Shown: one piece after another, positions 14,562-23,553 of the stretch
Numbering within the stretch: the first letter of the stretch is position 1
Layout: each line of letters opens with the position of its first letter
The notes under the pieces: generated by a model
The model's input: the letters and a program-made list of their open reading frames with translations, nothing else
Databases searched by the model: none
What the model was told of the DNA's origin: nothing
Made by a program: the position numbers and the translations under genes
NCBI RefSeq assembly: GCF_004963255.1
Contig: NZ_SUGA01000020.1
Span: 1-64,000, forward strand
DNA: 64,000 nucleotides
Reading direction: 5' to 3'
DNA from: Mesorhizobium sp.
GTDB taxonomy: Bacteria > Pseudomonadota > Alphaproteobacteria > Rhizobiales > Rhizobiaceae

Positions 14562-15404
14562 TCACGGCATGCCCCAGCCGCGGTTGCGCCACATCTTTTC
14601 GCCGGCGAGGCAATCGGTGGCCGGCCTGTCGTCGGCGAGCACGATCGGCGGATGAGCGGCCTCTTCGGCCGCCCATTGCGGCGAAGCGGGGCCGGCAAGC
14701 TCGAGCACCAGCTTACGGCGGATCGCTTCGGGAAATTGCGTCCAATCGTTGACCGGGATCATGAAGGCGCCCGGCCCGCCGATGACGCAGTCGCTGTAAT
14801 AGCGGTCCAGATTGTCGACGTCGAAGGCGCCGCTGAAACCGCCGCGCGTCATCAGCGGCAGGCCGTTGATGGTGATGCCTTGCTTGACCACCTCGTCGCG
14901 CGTGAGATCGACCGGCGCGCCCTGGTTGTTCGGCCCATCGCCGGAAACGTCGATGACGCGCTTGGTCCCCTGGTATCCGCTCTCGGCGAACAGATCGCTG
15001 CCGAAGCTCAGCGCGCCGGAGATCGAGGTGCGCCGGGCGCTGTCCGGCGGGTTGGCGTCGAGCTTCGCGACGAACCTATCGGCGTCGGCGCGGTTGGCGA
15101 TCACCGTCCATGGCACGACGACCCGCTGCCAGGTCGTGCCTGCCCATTCGACATAGGTGACGGCGATCTTGCCATAGGCGCCGTCGGCGATGGCCTTCAG
15201 CACATTGTCATGCGTCAGCGCAGCGGCGTAGCCGTGGCGCTGGATCTCCAACTCGGCCGGCGACATGGAAAGCGAGACATCGACCGCCAGCACCAGCTCG
15301 ACATCGACGGGTTCGGCGGGAGAAGCCGCTTGCGTCAGCCAAAGCGCCAGCGCCAGGGCGGCGCTGCCTGAAAAGATATGCCTTGCGCGGGCATAAGCAG
15401 ACAT
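14562..15404 (-). CDS. DUF1194 (VWA-like) exported protein
   Basis: A 280-residue protein with a signal peptide (SGSAALALALWLTQAASPA). The mature part begins with VELVLAVDVSLSMSPAELE, where DVSLS is a MIDAS-type D-x-S-x-S motif, and continues with TSISGALSFGSDLF and KRVIDVSGDGPNNQG, the remaining metal-site blocks of a von Willebrand A fold. This is the DUF1194 family, common in Rhizobiales and without known function; a metal-dependent adhesion or scaffold role in the periplasm is an inference. It stands alone between the transporter operon and purC. Length is normal for the family. Confidence 0.85.
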   Translation of the reverse strand: MSAYARARHIFSGSAALALALWLTQAASPAEPVDVELVLAVDVSLSMSPAELEIQRHGYAAALTHDNVLKAIADGAYGKIAVTYVEWAGTTWQRVVVPWTVIANRADADRFVAKLDANPPDSARRTSISGALSFGSDLFAESGYQGTKRVIDVSGDGPNNQGAPVDLTRDEVVKQGITINGLPLMTRGGFSGAFDVDNLDRYYSDCVIGGPGAFMIPVNDWTQFPEAIRRKLVLELAGPASPQWAAEEAAHPPIVLADDRPATDCLAGEKMWRNRGWGMP

Positions 15405-15435
15405 GACGGAAGGTTAGGCGAAAATCGCCGCGCGC

Positions 15436-15455
15436 AAAAGCCGGGAATTCCCGGC
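15436..15455 (-). terminator. terminator downstream of purC
   Basis: GCCGGGAATTCCCGGC (15440-15455) is a perfect 16-bp palindrome; on the minus strand it is followed by TTTTGCG. It lies 26 bases after the purC stop. Confidence 0.6.
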
Positions 15456-15480
15456 CACCGGATCCCCCCGGCGCGCGACC

Positions 15481-16422
15481 TCAAAAATACCGGGCCAGAT
15501 TCGAGCGGATACGCTCCAGCACCGTGTCGCCGGAAAGGTCGGGCACGAATTTTGCGCCGGTTATCGCTTCATAGGCCTGGATATAGACCGCCGAGGCCTG
15601 GTTGACGATTTCGGCCGGAATTGGCGGGATCGGGTCCTTGTAGGGATCGCATCGCGCCGACACCCAGGAGCGGACGAAATCCTTGTCGAAGCTCTGCGGC
15701 CGCCCGCCGCTCGCGAACGCCTCGTCATAGCTCGCCGCGATCCAATAGCGGCTGCTGTCAGGCGTATGGATTTCGTCCGCCAGCACAATGGTGCCGTCCG
15801 GCGCGGTGCCGAATTCATATTTGGTGTCGGCGAGAATCAGGCCGCGTTCGGCGGCGCGCTGCTGGCCGCGAGCGAAAAGCTGCAACGCGTAGCGCGAGAC
15901 TGTATCCCACTGCACCTGCGTGAGCAGCCCCTGGTCAATGATCTCGGCCTCCGACAGCGGCTCGTCATGGCCGCCATGGGCGGCCTTGCTGGTCGGCGTG
16001 ATGATCGCCTGCGGCAGCTTTTCATTGTCGCGCAGCCCGTCGGGAAAGCCGTGGCCGTAGAAGCTGCGCTCGCCTTTCCGGTACTTGGTCAGGATCGAGG
16101 TGCTGGTGGTCCCCGCCAGATAGCCGCGCACGACCATCTCGACCGGCAGCATGTCGAGCCGCGTGCCGACGACGACGTTGGGGTCGGGATATTCCAGCAC
16201 GTGGTTGGGACAGATGTCGGCGGTCTCCTCGAACCAGTAACGCGCCGTCTGGGTGAGCACCTCGCCCTTGAACGGGATCGAGGCCAGGATGATGTCGAAC
16301 GCGCTCAAACGGTCGGTGGCGATGATGATACGGCGCCCGTCCGGCAGATCGTAATTTTCGCGCACCTTGCCGTGATAGTGATTGGGAAGCTCGGGAATGA
16401 AGGCGTCGGACAGGATGCGCAT
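15481..16422 (-). CDS. purC: phosphoribosylaminoimidazole-succinocarboxamide synthase (SAICAR synthetase)
   Basis: A 313-residue protein starting MRILSDAFIPELPNH. Family blocks: GKVRENYDL (ATP-binding start), IATDRLSAFDIIL, VRGYLAGT, LPQAIITPTSKA, LADTKYEFG and DEIHTPDSSRYW. The enzyme joins aspartate to CAIR in purine biosynthesis. The length fits the longer, yeast Ade1-like type rather than the 237-aa E. coli type; rhizobia often carry both, so this may be a second copy. ATG 16422 is chosen for its conserved N-terminus; the frame is open to 16485 without coding character. Not in an operon with other purine genes. Confidence 0.92.
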   Translation of the reverse strand: MRILSDAFIPELPNHYHGKVRENYDLPDGRRIIIATDRLSAFDIILASIPFKGEVLTQTARYWFEETADICPNHVLEYPDPNVVVGTRLDMLPVEMVVRGYLAGTTSTSILTKYRKGERSFYGHGFPDGLRDNEKLPQAIITPTSKAAHGGHDEPLSEAEIIDQGLLTQVQWDTVSRYALQLFARGQQRAAERGLILADTKYEFGTAPDGTIVLADEIHTPDSSRYWIAASYDEAFASGGRPQSFDKDFVRSWVSARCDPYKDPIPPIPAEIVNQASAVYIQAYEAITGAKFVPDLSGDTVLERIRSNLARYF

Positions 16423-16481
16423 GGGGCGTAGGCTTTCGCAGGCTTCTGATCGGGCCACATAAGCCGCTGGCCCCCCGCACA

Positions 16482-17246
16482 TCAAGCCGGATGCTGTGGA
16501 ACGGGCTTCTTAGTGCCGGCGGCGCGAAACGCCCGCCAGTTCGGCCTGAAGGAAGGTGGAAACCACAACAAAACTCCAGCCACGGCGGCTGGCACGATGA
16601 CCGCGAAACGCAGGATCGAAAGCACGACGCCGCAGAAGCCGACGATCCGCACAGCGGTATCCGCGCCGAAACGCGGCGCCAGCAGATGCCGGGCGATTGC
16701 CCCGCCATCGAGCGGAAAGGCCGGAAGCAGGTTGAGAATGGCCAGAACCGCATTCACCAAGGCGCCAAACCAAAGCGTCCACTCAAGAAGCGTGTCCGGT
16801 CTCGGCGGCGGCGAACTGAAAATACCGTCCGGATCGACAGGCAACAAGGGCCGGGCAAGAAGGTAATAGGCAGCGGCAAAGCCCGCCGCCAGGACGATGT
16901 TCACCAACGGCCCGGCGACGGCGATCAACGCCCAGCCATAGGGCGAGGCCGCGCCGGGCTTGAACCAGGCAGTTCCGCCAAACAGGTACAGGTCTATCCG
17001 TTGGGTGCCGATGCCGCGCCGTCGCGCTGCCCAGACATGGGCAAGTTCATGCAGAAACACCGACAGGAACAGGAGCGCGGCGAATATGGCCGTATGGATC
17101 AGGGCGACCTGGGGACGCCTGGACCACTCGTGCAGGAACGGCAGGACGGCTGGAATGGCAAAGGTCCAGCTGACATGAACGGGAATGTTCCCCTTCATCA
17201 CGAAGACGAATGCGTCGTTCTTCCTGTCCCAGCCGAACCGTTGCAA
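16482..17246 (-). CDS. M50 (site-2-protease-like) zinc metalloprotease
   Basis: About 254 residues, mostly membrane-embedded. The HELAH motif sits in a helix (LLFLSVFLHELAHVWAAR, about residues 57-74) and the second conserved block NLLPAFPLDGG supplies the third zinc ligand (Asp). Two more helices follow. These are the marks of intramembrane S2P-type proteases, which release membrane-bound regulators, although small M50 proteins with unknown substrates are common. The start TTG 17246 is chosen because GGAGGA lies six bases before it; an ATG at 17198 has no such site. A terminator of the upstream gene lies between. Confidence 0.82.
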   Translation of the reverse strand: MQRFGWDRKNDAFVFVMKGNIPVHVSWTFAIPAVLPFLHEWSRRPQVALIHTAIFAALLFLSVFLHELAHVWAARRRGIGTQRIDLYLFGGTAWFKPGAASPYGWALIAVAGPLVNIVLAAGFAAAYYLLARPLLPVDPDGIFSSPPPRPDTLLEWTLWFGALVNAVLAILNLLPAFPLDGGAIARHLLAPRFGADTAVRIVGFCGVVLSILRFAVIVPAAVAGVLLWFPPSFRPNWRAFRAAGTKKPVPQHPA

Positions 17247-17294
17247 GCCGCTTCCTCCGCCTGGTGCGACGCTATGCGAGATTCCTGCCGTGCA

Positions 17295-17325
17295 AAAGAC
17301 AAAAGCCCGACCGGAGCCGGGCTTT
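17295..17325 (-). terminator. terminator of the DMGDH-like gene
   Basis: On the minus strand AAAGCCCG, loop of about eight bases, CGGGCTTT, then TTGTCTTTTG. Lies 22 bases after the stop at 17347. Confidence 0.75.
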
Positions 17326-17346
17326 GCATCCTTCTGCCTCCGATCC

Positions 17347-19908
17347 TCAGCTCCTCGGTTTGAGGTTCTCCGGGTCGTAGAGCGGCTTGTAACCGACTCC
17401 CGCCACCTCGACCGGATAGGTCTCGCCAAAATACTCGACCTGCAGCTTGCGGCCTTCTTGGGCATAGTCCCAGGGCAGATAGGCAAGCGCGATGTTCTTG
17501 CCGATCGTCGGGCCATAGGCGACCGAAGTGGTGAAGGAGCGGCGGCCCAGCTCGTCGACCAGCGTCTCGCCGGTCGCGGGATCCATCACCGGCATAGTAC
17601 CGACCGGATAGCGCGCGACACCCTTGGAATCGATGTTCTCGGTCATCACCAGCGTGCACAGCATCGCCGGCTGATGTTCGCGAGCGCGATACTCCAGATG
17701 CTTGGCCTTGCCGCAGAAGTCGTTGTCCTTGACCTTCGGACGGGCAAGGTCGGCCTCGAGCAAATTGTATTCGGTCAGCAGATCGGCATTCTGCAGCCTG
17801 AGGCTCTTTTCCATCCGGCGCGTGTTGGCATAGGTCTCGACGCCGAACGGCATGACGCCGGTCGAGCGCAGCGCGTCCCAGACGGCCAAGCCGTCCTCGT
17901 AGCGCATATGCAGTTCCCAGCCCTGCTCGCCGACATAGGAGATGCGGAAGGCGGTCACATCCTTGCCGCCGATCCGGATCGGCTTGATCGCGGCGAAGGG
18001 GAAATTCTCCGGTGTCAGGCCGTTCGGATCCTCGACCACCTTCTGCAACGTCGTGCGGGCATTCGGCCCCCAGATACCGATGGTGACGTATTTCTCGGTC
18101 ACGTCGGTGACGGTGACGTCGAAACCTTTGTCCTGCGCGGTGCGCTGTATGTAGCGGAAGTCGCGCGGACCAGCGTCGGCGCCGTCGATCACGCGGCAGC
18201 GATCGGCCATGCGGATCACGGTGAAGTCGGCGCGCACCATGCCTTCCTCGTCGAGGAAGTGGGTGTAGATGCCCTTGCCGATATTGTTGTCGCCGCCGAT
18301 CTTGGCCGCGCACAGCCATTCCAGCAGCGCGACATGGTCGGGCCCTTCGACATCATACATCGAGAAATGCGACAAGTTGACGATGCCGCAATCCTCGCTC
18401 ATCGCCAGATGCTCGGCATTGGAGACACGCCAGAAATGACGGTTGTCCCACTCGTTCTCGCGCACCGGAACCCGGTTGCCGTATTTCTCCAGGAGATGCT
18501 CGTTGGCGGCGTAGCCATGCGCGCGCTCCCAGCCGCCGAGTTCCATGAAATAGCCACCGAGTTCCTTCTCGCGCTCCCAGAAGGGCGAGCGGCGGATGTT
18601 GCGGCCCTTGGAGAAGGGCTCGCGCGGATGGACGGCCGGATTATAGACCTTCATCGCCGTCTCGGTGCAGCGATCCCAGATGAACTGTTCCTGCGTCTGG
18701 TGCGGATAGAAGCGCGAATAGTCGATCTGGTGATGGTCGATCGCGGTGCGACCGTCGGTCATCCAGTCGGCGATCAGCTTGCCCATGCCCGGGCCGTCCT
18801 TGACCCAGATGGCGACAGCGTACCACAGCCCCCTCACCTTCTGGCTCTCGCCCATGGACGGGCCGCCATCGGTTGTCACCTGCAAGAGGCCGTTGAAGGA
18901 ATGGCCCTCATTGTAGCCGAGCTCGCCCAGGATCGGCGTCAGTTCCATGGCGCGCTCCAGCGGCGCCATGATCTGCTCCATGTCGAGGTCGCGCTGCGAC
19001 GGCGACAGCCGCGCCTCATGCTTTTCGAGCAGGTCGCGCGGGTGGCAGAGACGCGGATTGGTCTCCTCGTAGTAGCCCCATTCGATCTGCCCGCCCTCGG
19101 CGGTCTTCGGATCGCCGGTGTCGCGCATATAGGCCGAATTGCCCTGGTCGCGCAGCAGCGGCCAGCCGATCTCCTTGCCGGTGCCGGCGAACTCGTTATA
19201 GGGGCCGAAGAAGGTCAGCGGATGGTCGATCGGCATCACCGGCAGGTCTTCGCCGACCAGCGCCGCGGTAAGCCGGCCCCAGATGCCTGTGCAGACCACG
19301 ACATAGTCGGCCTCGATCGTGCCGCGCTCGGTCACCACGCCCTTGATGCGGCCGTTCTCGACGATCAGCTCCTTGGCCGAGGTGTTGGCGAAAGCCTGCA
19401 GCTTTCCGGAAGCGACGCCTTGATCGACCAGTTTGCCGGCCACGGTCTGCGAGCGCGGGATGACGAGACCGGCATCCGGGTCCCATAGGCCGCCCTGCAC
19501 CAGATGTTCCTCGATCAGCGGGAATTTTTCCTTGATCTCGGCCGGCTCGATGAGCCGCGCACGGGTGCCGAAGGCCTTGGCGGAGGCGATCTTGCGCTTG
19601 ATCTCGTCCATGCGGCCATCGTCGCCGACGCGGGCAACCTCGAGGCCGCCGACGCGCGCGTAATGCCCCATCTTTTCGTAGAAACCGATAGAATAGAGCG
19701 TCGTCCAGCAGGACAGGAAATCATGGCTGGTCGTGTAGCAGAAGTCCGAGGCATGCGCGGTCGAGCCGATATCGGTTGGGATACCCGACTTGTCGATGCC
19801 GACGATGTCGTCCCAGCCGCGCTCGATCAGGTGATGCGCGACCGACGCGCCGACGATGCCGCCCAGGCCGACGATGACGACCTTCGCCTTTTTCGGAAAC
19901 TCTGCCAT
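17347..19908 (-). CDS. FAD-dependent dimethylglycine/sarcosine dehydrogenase-like protein with GcvT domain
   Basis: An 853-residue soluble protein. Residues 1-400 are a DAO-type FAD domain: VVIVGLGGIVGASVAHHL binds ADP, though the usual first Gly of GxGxxG is Leu here. GSTAHASD (about 48-55) replaces the GSTWHAAG block of its paralogues and keeps the His used for covalent FAD in this family. The FAO_M linker follows, then a GcvT folate domain (about 480-840) with YVGEQGWELHMRYED. Such enzymes oxidise an N-methyl group and hand formaldehyde to THF as methylene-THF. The gene is monocistronic, with a terminator behind and a GCGAC/GTCGC palindrome before it. Only about 35 residues longer than the paralogues at 39774 and 44301; its substrate is unknown and the altered His block suggests a different one. 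Confidence 0.85.
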   Translation of the reverse strand: MAEFPKKAKVVIVGLGGIVGASVAHHLIERGWDDIVGIDKSGIPTDIGSTAHASDFCYTTSHDFLSCWTTLYSIGFYEKMGHYARVGGLEVARVGDDGRMDEIKRKIASAKAFGTRARLIEPAEIKEKFPLIEEHLVQGGLWDPDAGLVIPRSQTVAGKLVDQGVASGKLQAFANTSAKELIVENGRIKGVVTERGTIEADYVVVCTGIWGRLTAALVGEDLPVMPIDHPLTFFGPYNEFAGTGKEIGWPLLRDQGNSAYMRDTGDPKTAEGGQIEWGYYEETNPRLCHPRDLLEKHEARLSPSQRDLDMEQIMAPLERAMELTPILGELGYNEGHSFNGLLQVTTDGGPSMGESQKVRGLWYAVAIWVKDGPGMGKLIADWMTDGRTAIDHHQIDYSRFYPHQTQEQFIWDRCTETAMKVYNPAVHPREPFSKGRNIRRSPFWEREKELGGYFMELGGWERAHGYAANEHLLEKYGNRVPVRENEWDNRHFWRVSNAEHLAMSEDCGIVNLSHFSMYDVEGPDHVALLEWLCAAKIGGDNNIGKGIYTHFLDEEGMVRADFTVIRMADRCRVIDGADAGPRDFRYIQRTAQDKGFDVTVTDVTEKYVTIGIWGPNARTTLQKVVEDPNGLTPENFPFAAIKPIRIGGKDVTAFRISYVGEQGWELHMRYEDGLAVWDALRSTGVMPFGVETYANTRRMEKSLRLQNADLLTEYNLLEADLARPKVKDNDFCGKAKHLEYRAREHQPAMLCTLVMTENIDSKGVARYPVGTMPVMDPATGETLVDELGRRSFTTSVAYGPTIGKNIALAYLPWDYAQEGRKLQVEYFGETYPVEVAGVGYKPLYDPENLKPRS

Positions 19909-20001
19909 TGCCCGCGACTCCAGAAGCATAAAACGGGCGCGCCTGCGCCCTTTCGAATGGCGCACAATATGCAGAGGACGCGGATTGAGCTACCGCCTGT
20001 T

Positions 20002-20015
20002 TGCGACACGTCGCA
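20002..20015. promoter_or_regulatory. GCGAC-N2-GTCGC palindrome before the DMGDH-like gene
   Basis: TGCGAC, AC, GTCGCA: perfect 6-bp inverted repeat 94 bases before ATG 19908. It uses the same GCGAC/GTCGC half sites as the palindrome before the GlxA-type regulator, with spacing shorter by two bases. Confidence 0.45.
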
Positions 20016-20063
20016 GGTACGCCGCGACCCCGCGTGCGGACTCGGCTCGTAATGGAATTCCGC

Positions 20064-20816
20064 TCAGGCGAAGGCCCAGATGTCCTCGGCCTGGAAGCCG
20101 ACCTGATAGCCGGCGGTCTTCAGCTTGACCACGACCTGGCCGATCTCGGCGGCAGGCAGCGCGCCGACCTCGACCTTGATCATGCCGGGGCGGTAGCGCT
20201 GGAGGTCGAGCTGCTCGAACACCATCCAGTCGGCGCCCTCGCAGTCGACCAGGAAGGCGTCGATATGGCCGATGCCGTTGCGGTCGAGCAGCGTCTGCAA
20301 TGTCTCCGACGGCACCTCGATGTCCTTCAGATGCGGCACGAACTTGTTGAAGTTGGCGTCCGTCTCGCCCCAGGCGTTCTTGCCCGACATCAGATTGGTG
20401 TCGGTGACCGACGAGCAGCCGATAAACTCGATCGGCAGCGTGCCGGCCTCGAGCGCCGCGGCATCGAAAGTGTGGACGGTGATCGTGCCCTTGGTCTTGG
20501 TGACCGCAACTGGTTCGATGATGAAGCGGCTGACGTCCGGGTAGTTCGCGCGCAGCCGCTTCTGATTGTAGGGGATCGGCTCGACCAGCATTGCCTTTGC
20601 CCCCGGAATGCGATGCAGCCAGGGCGTCACGTCGTCGAACAGTTCGCCGTCGCAGGCGCCTACATTCACCATCTGGAACGGCCGGCCGCCGAAACGCGCC
20701 TTGAGCGCCGCTTTGGCGAGGAATTTCGTGCCATGCAAAGCCGGGCCGCGATCGAGCAGGCCTGCCGGAAGGCCGAGCGACAGGAGAACGCGCGCGAAGC
20801 TGGAAAGCGAGCTCAT
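20064..20816 (-). CDS. FkbM family methyltransferase
   Basis: A 250-residue protein starting MSSLSSFARVLLSLG. The SAM-binding start PFQMVNVGACDGELFDDV (about residues 43-60), the acidic VEPIPYNQKRL block and IDAFLVDCEGADWMVF (about 197-212) are those of FkbM methyltransferases, which O-methylate sugars and related hydroxyls in exopolysaccharide, LPS and secondary-metabolite pathways. It overlaps the upstream membrane-protein gene by ATGA at 20813-20816, so it is the last gene of the cell-surface operon. The acceptor is probably a sugar of the product made by that operon. Confidence 0.85.
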   Translation of the reverse strand: MSSLSSFARVLLSLGLPAGLLDRGPALHGTKFLAKAALKARFGGRPFQMVNVGACDGELFDDVTPWLHRIPGAKAMLVEPIPYNQKRLRANYPDVSRFIIEPVAVTKTKGTITVHTFDAAALEAGTLPIEFIGCSSVTDTNLMSGKNAWGETDANFNKFVPHLKDIEVPSETLQTLLDRNGIGHIDAFLVDCEGADWMVFEQLDLQRYRPGMIKVEVGALPAAEIGQVVVKLKTAGYQVGFQAEDIWAFA

Positions 20817-22042
20817 GACTTGTCTCCGGGAATGACCTGCAGCACGGCGCGGCGCCCGCCCTGGCTCGCTGCCCACAGCGCCGTCAACGGCGCGGCGAGC
20901 AGCAGGAAGGGCGGCAGGAGATTGGGGAAATAGATGCGGGTGTCGTGGATCGGGAAGACCGCGAATTTCGCCAGCACGCCGAGCACCAGCGCCGCCAGCA
21001 GAATGCCGGCGCGGCGATCCAGCCGGAAGCCGGCGCGCTCCAGCCCATACCAGCCGGCCAAAGCCAGGACGGACACACCGACCCAGCTGTTGATGGTGAC
21101 GGCGCGAACCACCGAGGCGGCGAAGGCCTTGAGATAGGCGGCAATCGAAAAGGGCGGCTGGAATCCCTCCATGTTGTAATGCTGCTCGATGCTGGAAAAC
21201 CACAGATGCGGCCACCAGCCGGGATGCTGGGCCCAGTGCGAGATGGCGAAATAGGCGACAAAGGAAGCGGCGAAACCGGCCAGCACGCCCCATGCCTTCT
21301 CGCGGAAAGCGACGAGCAGCACCGCGAAAATGGTGAGGAAGACGATGTTGTCCGGCCTAGCCATGAAGGCGAGGAAAAGCAGGGCCGCCGTCGCTGCCTC
21401 GCGCTTGCGTACATAGGCAAAGAGCCCGCCAAGGAACAGCGCCGCGCACAAGAGGTCGGGCGTCGAGGCGCGCGCCGCGTCGCCGAAATCGGCCATGATC
21501 AGGATCGCGCCGACGACCGGCGCCAGCGCCAGCGCGCCTTCCGCGCGCAGCCAGGCGAGCGTGATGGCGCCGAAGAGCAGCACGGAAAACACCTGCACCA
21601 GCCGCATCGCCTCGACCGGCGAGACGACATGGCTGAGGCTGGACAGGATTTCCGCATAAAGGAACTTGATCCGGTACATGCCGAGCAGCGAATGGAAGTC
21701 GGCGGCGTTCTGCGCCATGTAGCTGCGGAAGCCCCCGCCATCATCGGTCAAGGTCTTGTAGTCACCGGCGGACACGCCGTCCTTGACCGCATTGTAGGCA
21801 TAATCATGCAGGGTCTGCGGATCGGGATAGGTGCCTTCCTCGGCGATCGCCAGATAGGGCAGCATGTCCCAATTGGCGTCGGGCATGAACCAGGCGGTCG
21901 CGGCGGTCAGCAGGATATAGAGCGAGAAGGCGACCGCTCCGATCGGTGCGGCCCATTTCGCGTAGGTCCCCTCGCCCCACGCCTGGCCGGCGCCGGTCAA
22001 TCGTTCCAGCGGATTGGTCGGAGCGGAGGGCCTGGTCAGCAT
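20813..22042 (-). CDS. polytopic membrane protein, GT-C glycosyltransferase-like
   Basis: A 409-residue protein with about nine to ten hydrophobic segments. After the first helix (VAFSLYILLTAATAWFM) comes a periplasmic loop starting DANWDMLPYLAIAEEG, an acidic first loop as in GT-C glycosyltransferases that use polyprenyl-phosphate sugars. This resemblance is structural only; I do not recognise a named family. Position between a class III aminotransferase and an FkbM methyltransferase, in a cluster with a DprE1-like oxidase and a UbiA prenyltransferase, supports a role in transferring a lipid-linked sugar on the outer face of the inner membrane. The gene starts 13 bases after the aminotransferase stop. 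Confidence 0.6.
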   Translation of the reverse strand: MLTRPSAPTNPLERLTGAGQAWGEGTYAKWAAPIGAVAFSLYILLTAATAWFMPDANWDMLPYLAIAEEGTYPDPQTLHDYAYNAVKDGVSAGDYKTLTDDGGGFRSYMAQNAADFHSLLGMYRIKFLYAEILSSLSHVVSPVEAMRLVQVFSVLLFGAITLAWLRAEGALALAPVVGAILIMADFGDAARASTPDLLCAALFLGGLFAYVRKREAATAALLFLAFMARPDNIVFLTIFAVLLVAFREKAWGVLAGFAASFVAYFAISHWAQHPGWWPHLWFSSIEQHYNMEGFQPPFSIAAYLKAFAASVVRAVTINSWVGVSVLALAGWYGLERAGFRLDRRAGILLAALVLGVLAKFAVFPIHDTRIYFPNLLPPFLLLAAPLTALWAASQGGRRAVLQVIPGDKS

Positions 22043-22055
22043 CCTCGGCGGCCTC

Positions 22056-23531
22056 TTATTTGCCGACCTGGCTTTTCACGAAATCCTTCACGATCGCCAC
22101 GATGCCGCGCGACAACAGGCTGTCGAAGGCGTCGACGAAACGGTTGACATGCTCGGGCCGGCAGATCAGCGGCGGCTCGAGCCGGATGACGTTGCGGTTG
22201 TATTCGGTGAAGGCGACGAGCACGTCATAGTCGCGCAGCAAAAGCGAGCCGACGAAGCCCGACAGCGAGCCTTTCAGCTTGTCGTCGAGCACGCTCACGA
22301 TCGGGCGCAGCACCATCGGCAAGGTCTGCGAGAAATCGTGGAACTCTAGCCCGATCATGAACCCCTTGCCGCGCACGTCCTTGATGATCTTGGGATATTT
22401 TTCCTTCAGCGCCTGCAGCCGCTGCAGAAGGTACTCGCCCGTCGAGGCCGCGTTGTCGATCAGGCCCTCGTCATAGAGGACATTGATGCCCTCGATCGCG
22501 GTGACGCAGGCCTCGCCCATGCCGCCGAAGGTCGCCATGGCGTGGATCATCGCCGTCTTCGGCGTGCCATAGGCCTTCATATAGACATCGCGCCTGGCGA
22601 TCATCGCGCCGACCGCCGCCTTGCCGGCGCCGAGCGACTTCGCCAGCGCCGTCACGTCCGGAATCACGCCGTAATGCTCGAAGGCGTAGAAGCGGCCGGA
22701 ACGGCCATAGCCGCACTGCACCTCGTCGGCGACCCACAGCACGCCATGCTGGTCGCACAGCGCGCGAATCTTCTGCCAATATTCGGCGGGGGCCTGGATG
22801 ATGCCGCCACCGCCCTGGATGGTTTCGAGCACGATGACGCCGATCTCCGGGTCGCTCTTGAACAGCCGCTCGACGGCGTCGATGTCGGCGAAGGGCACGC
22901 GCACCACATTGTCCGCCACCTTGAATTCGGCGCGGTAGAGTTGGCCGTCGGTGATCGCCAGCACGCCCTTCGTCTTCCCGTGGAAGGAATTTTCCGCATA
23001 GACGATTTTCGGCCGCTTCGGGCCGGCGGCCCGCTCGGCAAGCTTCACCGCCGCTTCCATGGCCTCCGAGCCGGAGGAACCCAAGAACACCATGTCGAGG
23101 TCGCCAGGCGAGCACCTGGCGATGTTGTGCGCAAGTGCGGCCGCATATTGCGACATGAAGGCAATGGCGATCTCCTGGCGCTTTTCCTCCTGGAATCTCT
23201 TGCGGGCTTCCAGGATGCGCGGATGGTTGTGGCCGAAGGCCAGCGAACCGAAGCCGCCGAAGAAGTCGAGGATCTTGCGGCCGTTCTGGTCGATATAGAA
23301 CATGCCCTCGGCGCGCTCGATTTTGACCTTGTGGAAGCCGAGCAGCTTCATGAAATGCAGCTGTCCGGGATTGAGATGCGCCTTGAACAGGTCGGTGATG
23401 CGGGCGACATCCAGCGCCTTGGCCTGCTCGACGCTGATCAGGTCGGGCTTGGCGATGGAAGCGGGCGACAGCGCCGGGGCATCGACCAGTGTGCGCGCGC
23501 CTGTCTGTTCCGGCTTGGCCATGACGGTCAT
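22056..23531 (-). CDS. class III PLP-dependent aminotransferase
   Basis: A 491-residue enzyme of fold type I. Seen are VFLGSSGSEAMEAAVKLA (phosphate-binding GS), WVADEVQCGYGRSGRFYAF (Asp that holds the pyridine N) and VTALAKSLGAGKAAVGAM (Schiff-base Lys). It would transfer an amino group to or from a carbonyl on a sugar, polyol chain or omega-amino compound. Compared with acetylornithine aminotransferases it has an N-terminal extension of about 70 residues (HFMKLLGFHKVKIERAEG). AAGGGGAG precedes ATG 23531. Its place in the polyprenyl-sugar cluster suggests synthesis of an amino-modified surface sugar or hopanoid-like side chain; the substrate cannot be read directly. Confidence 0.85.
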   Translation of the reverse strand: MTVMAKPEQTGARTLVDAPALSPASIAKPDLISVEQAKALDVARITDLFKAHLNPGQLHFMKLLGFHKVKIERAEGMFYIDQNGRKILDFFGGFGSLAFGHNHPRILEARKRFQEEKRQEIAIAFMSQYAAALAHNIARCSPGDLDMVFLGSSGSEAMEAAVKLAERAAGPKRPKIVYAENSFHGKTKGVLAITDGQLYRAEFKVADNVVRVPFADIDAVERLFKSDPEIGVIVLETIQGGGGIIQAPAEYWQKIRALCDQHGVLWVADEVQCGYGRSGRFYAFEHYGVIPDVTALAKSLGAGKAAVGAMIARRDVYMKAYGTPKTAMIHAMATFGGMGEACVTAIEGINVLYDEGLIDNAASTGEYLLQRLQALKEKYPKIIKDVRGKGFMIGLEFHDFSQTLPMVLRPIVSVLDDKLKGSLSGFVGSLLLRDYDVLVAFTEYNRNVIRLEPPLICRPEHVNRFVDAFDSLLSRGIVAIVKDFVKSQVGK

Positions 23532-23553
23532 CTGAAAATCTCCCCTTCGCGCT

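Noticed and set aside
17185..19488. 767-codon plus-strand frame over the DMGDH-like gene
   Set aside because: Antisense to a gene with recognisable FAD and GcvT domains; composition typical of a shadow.
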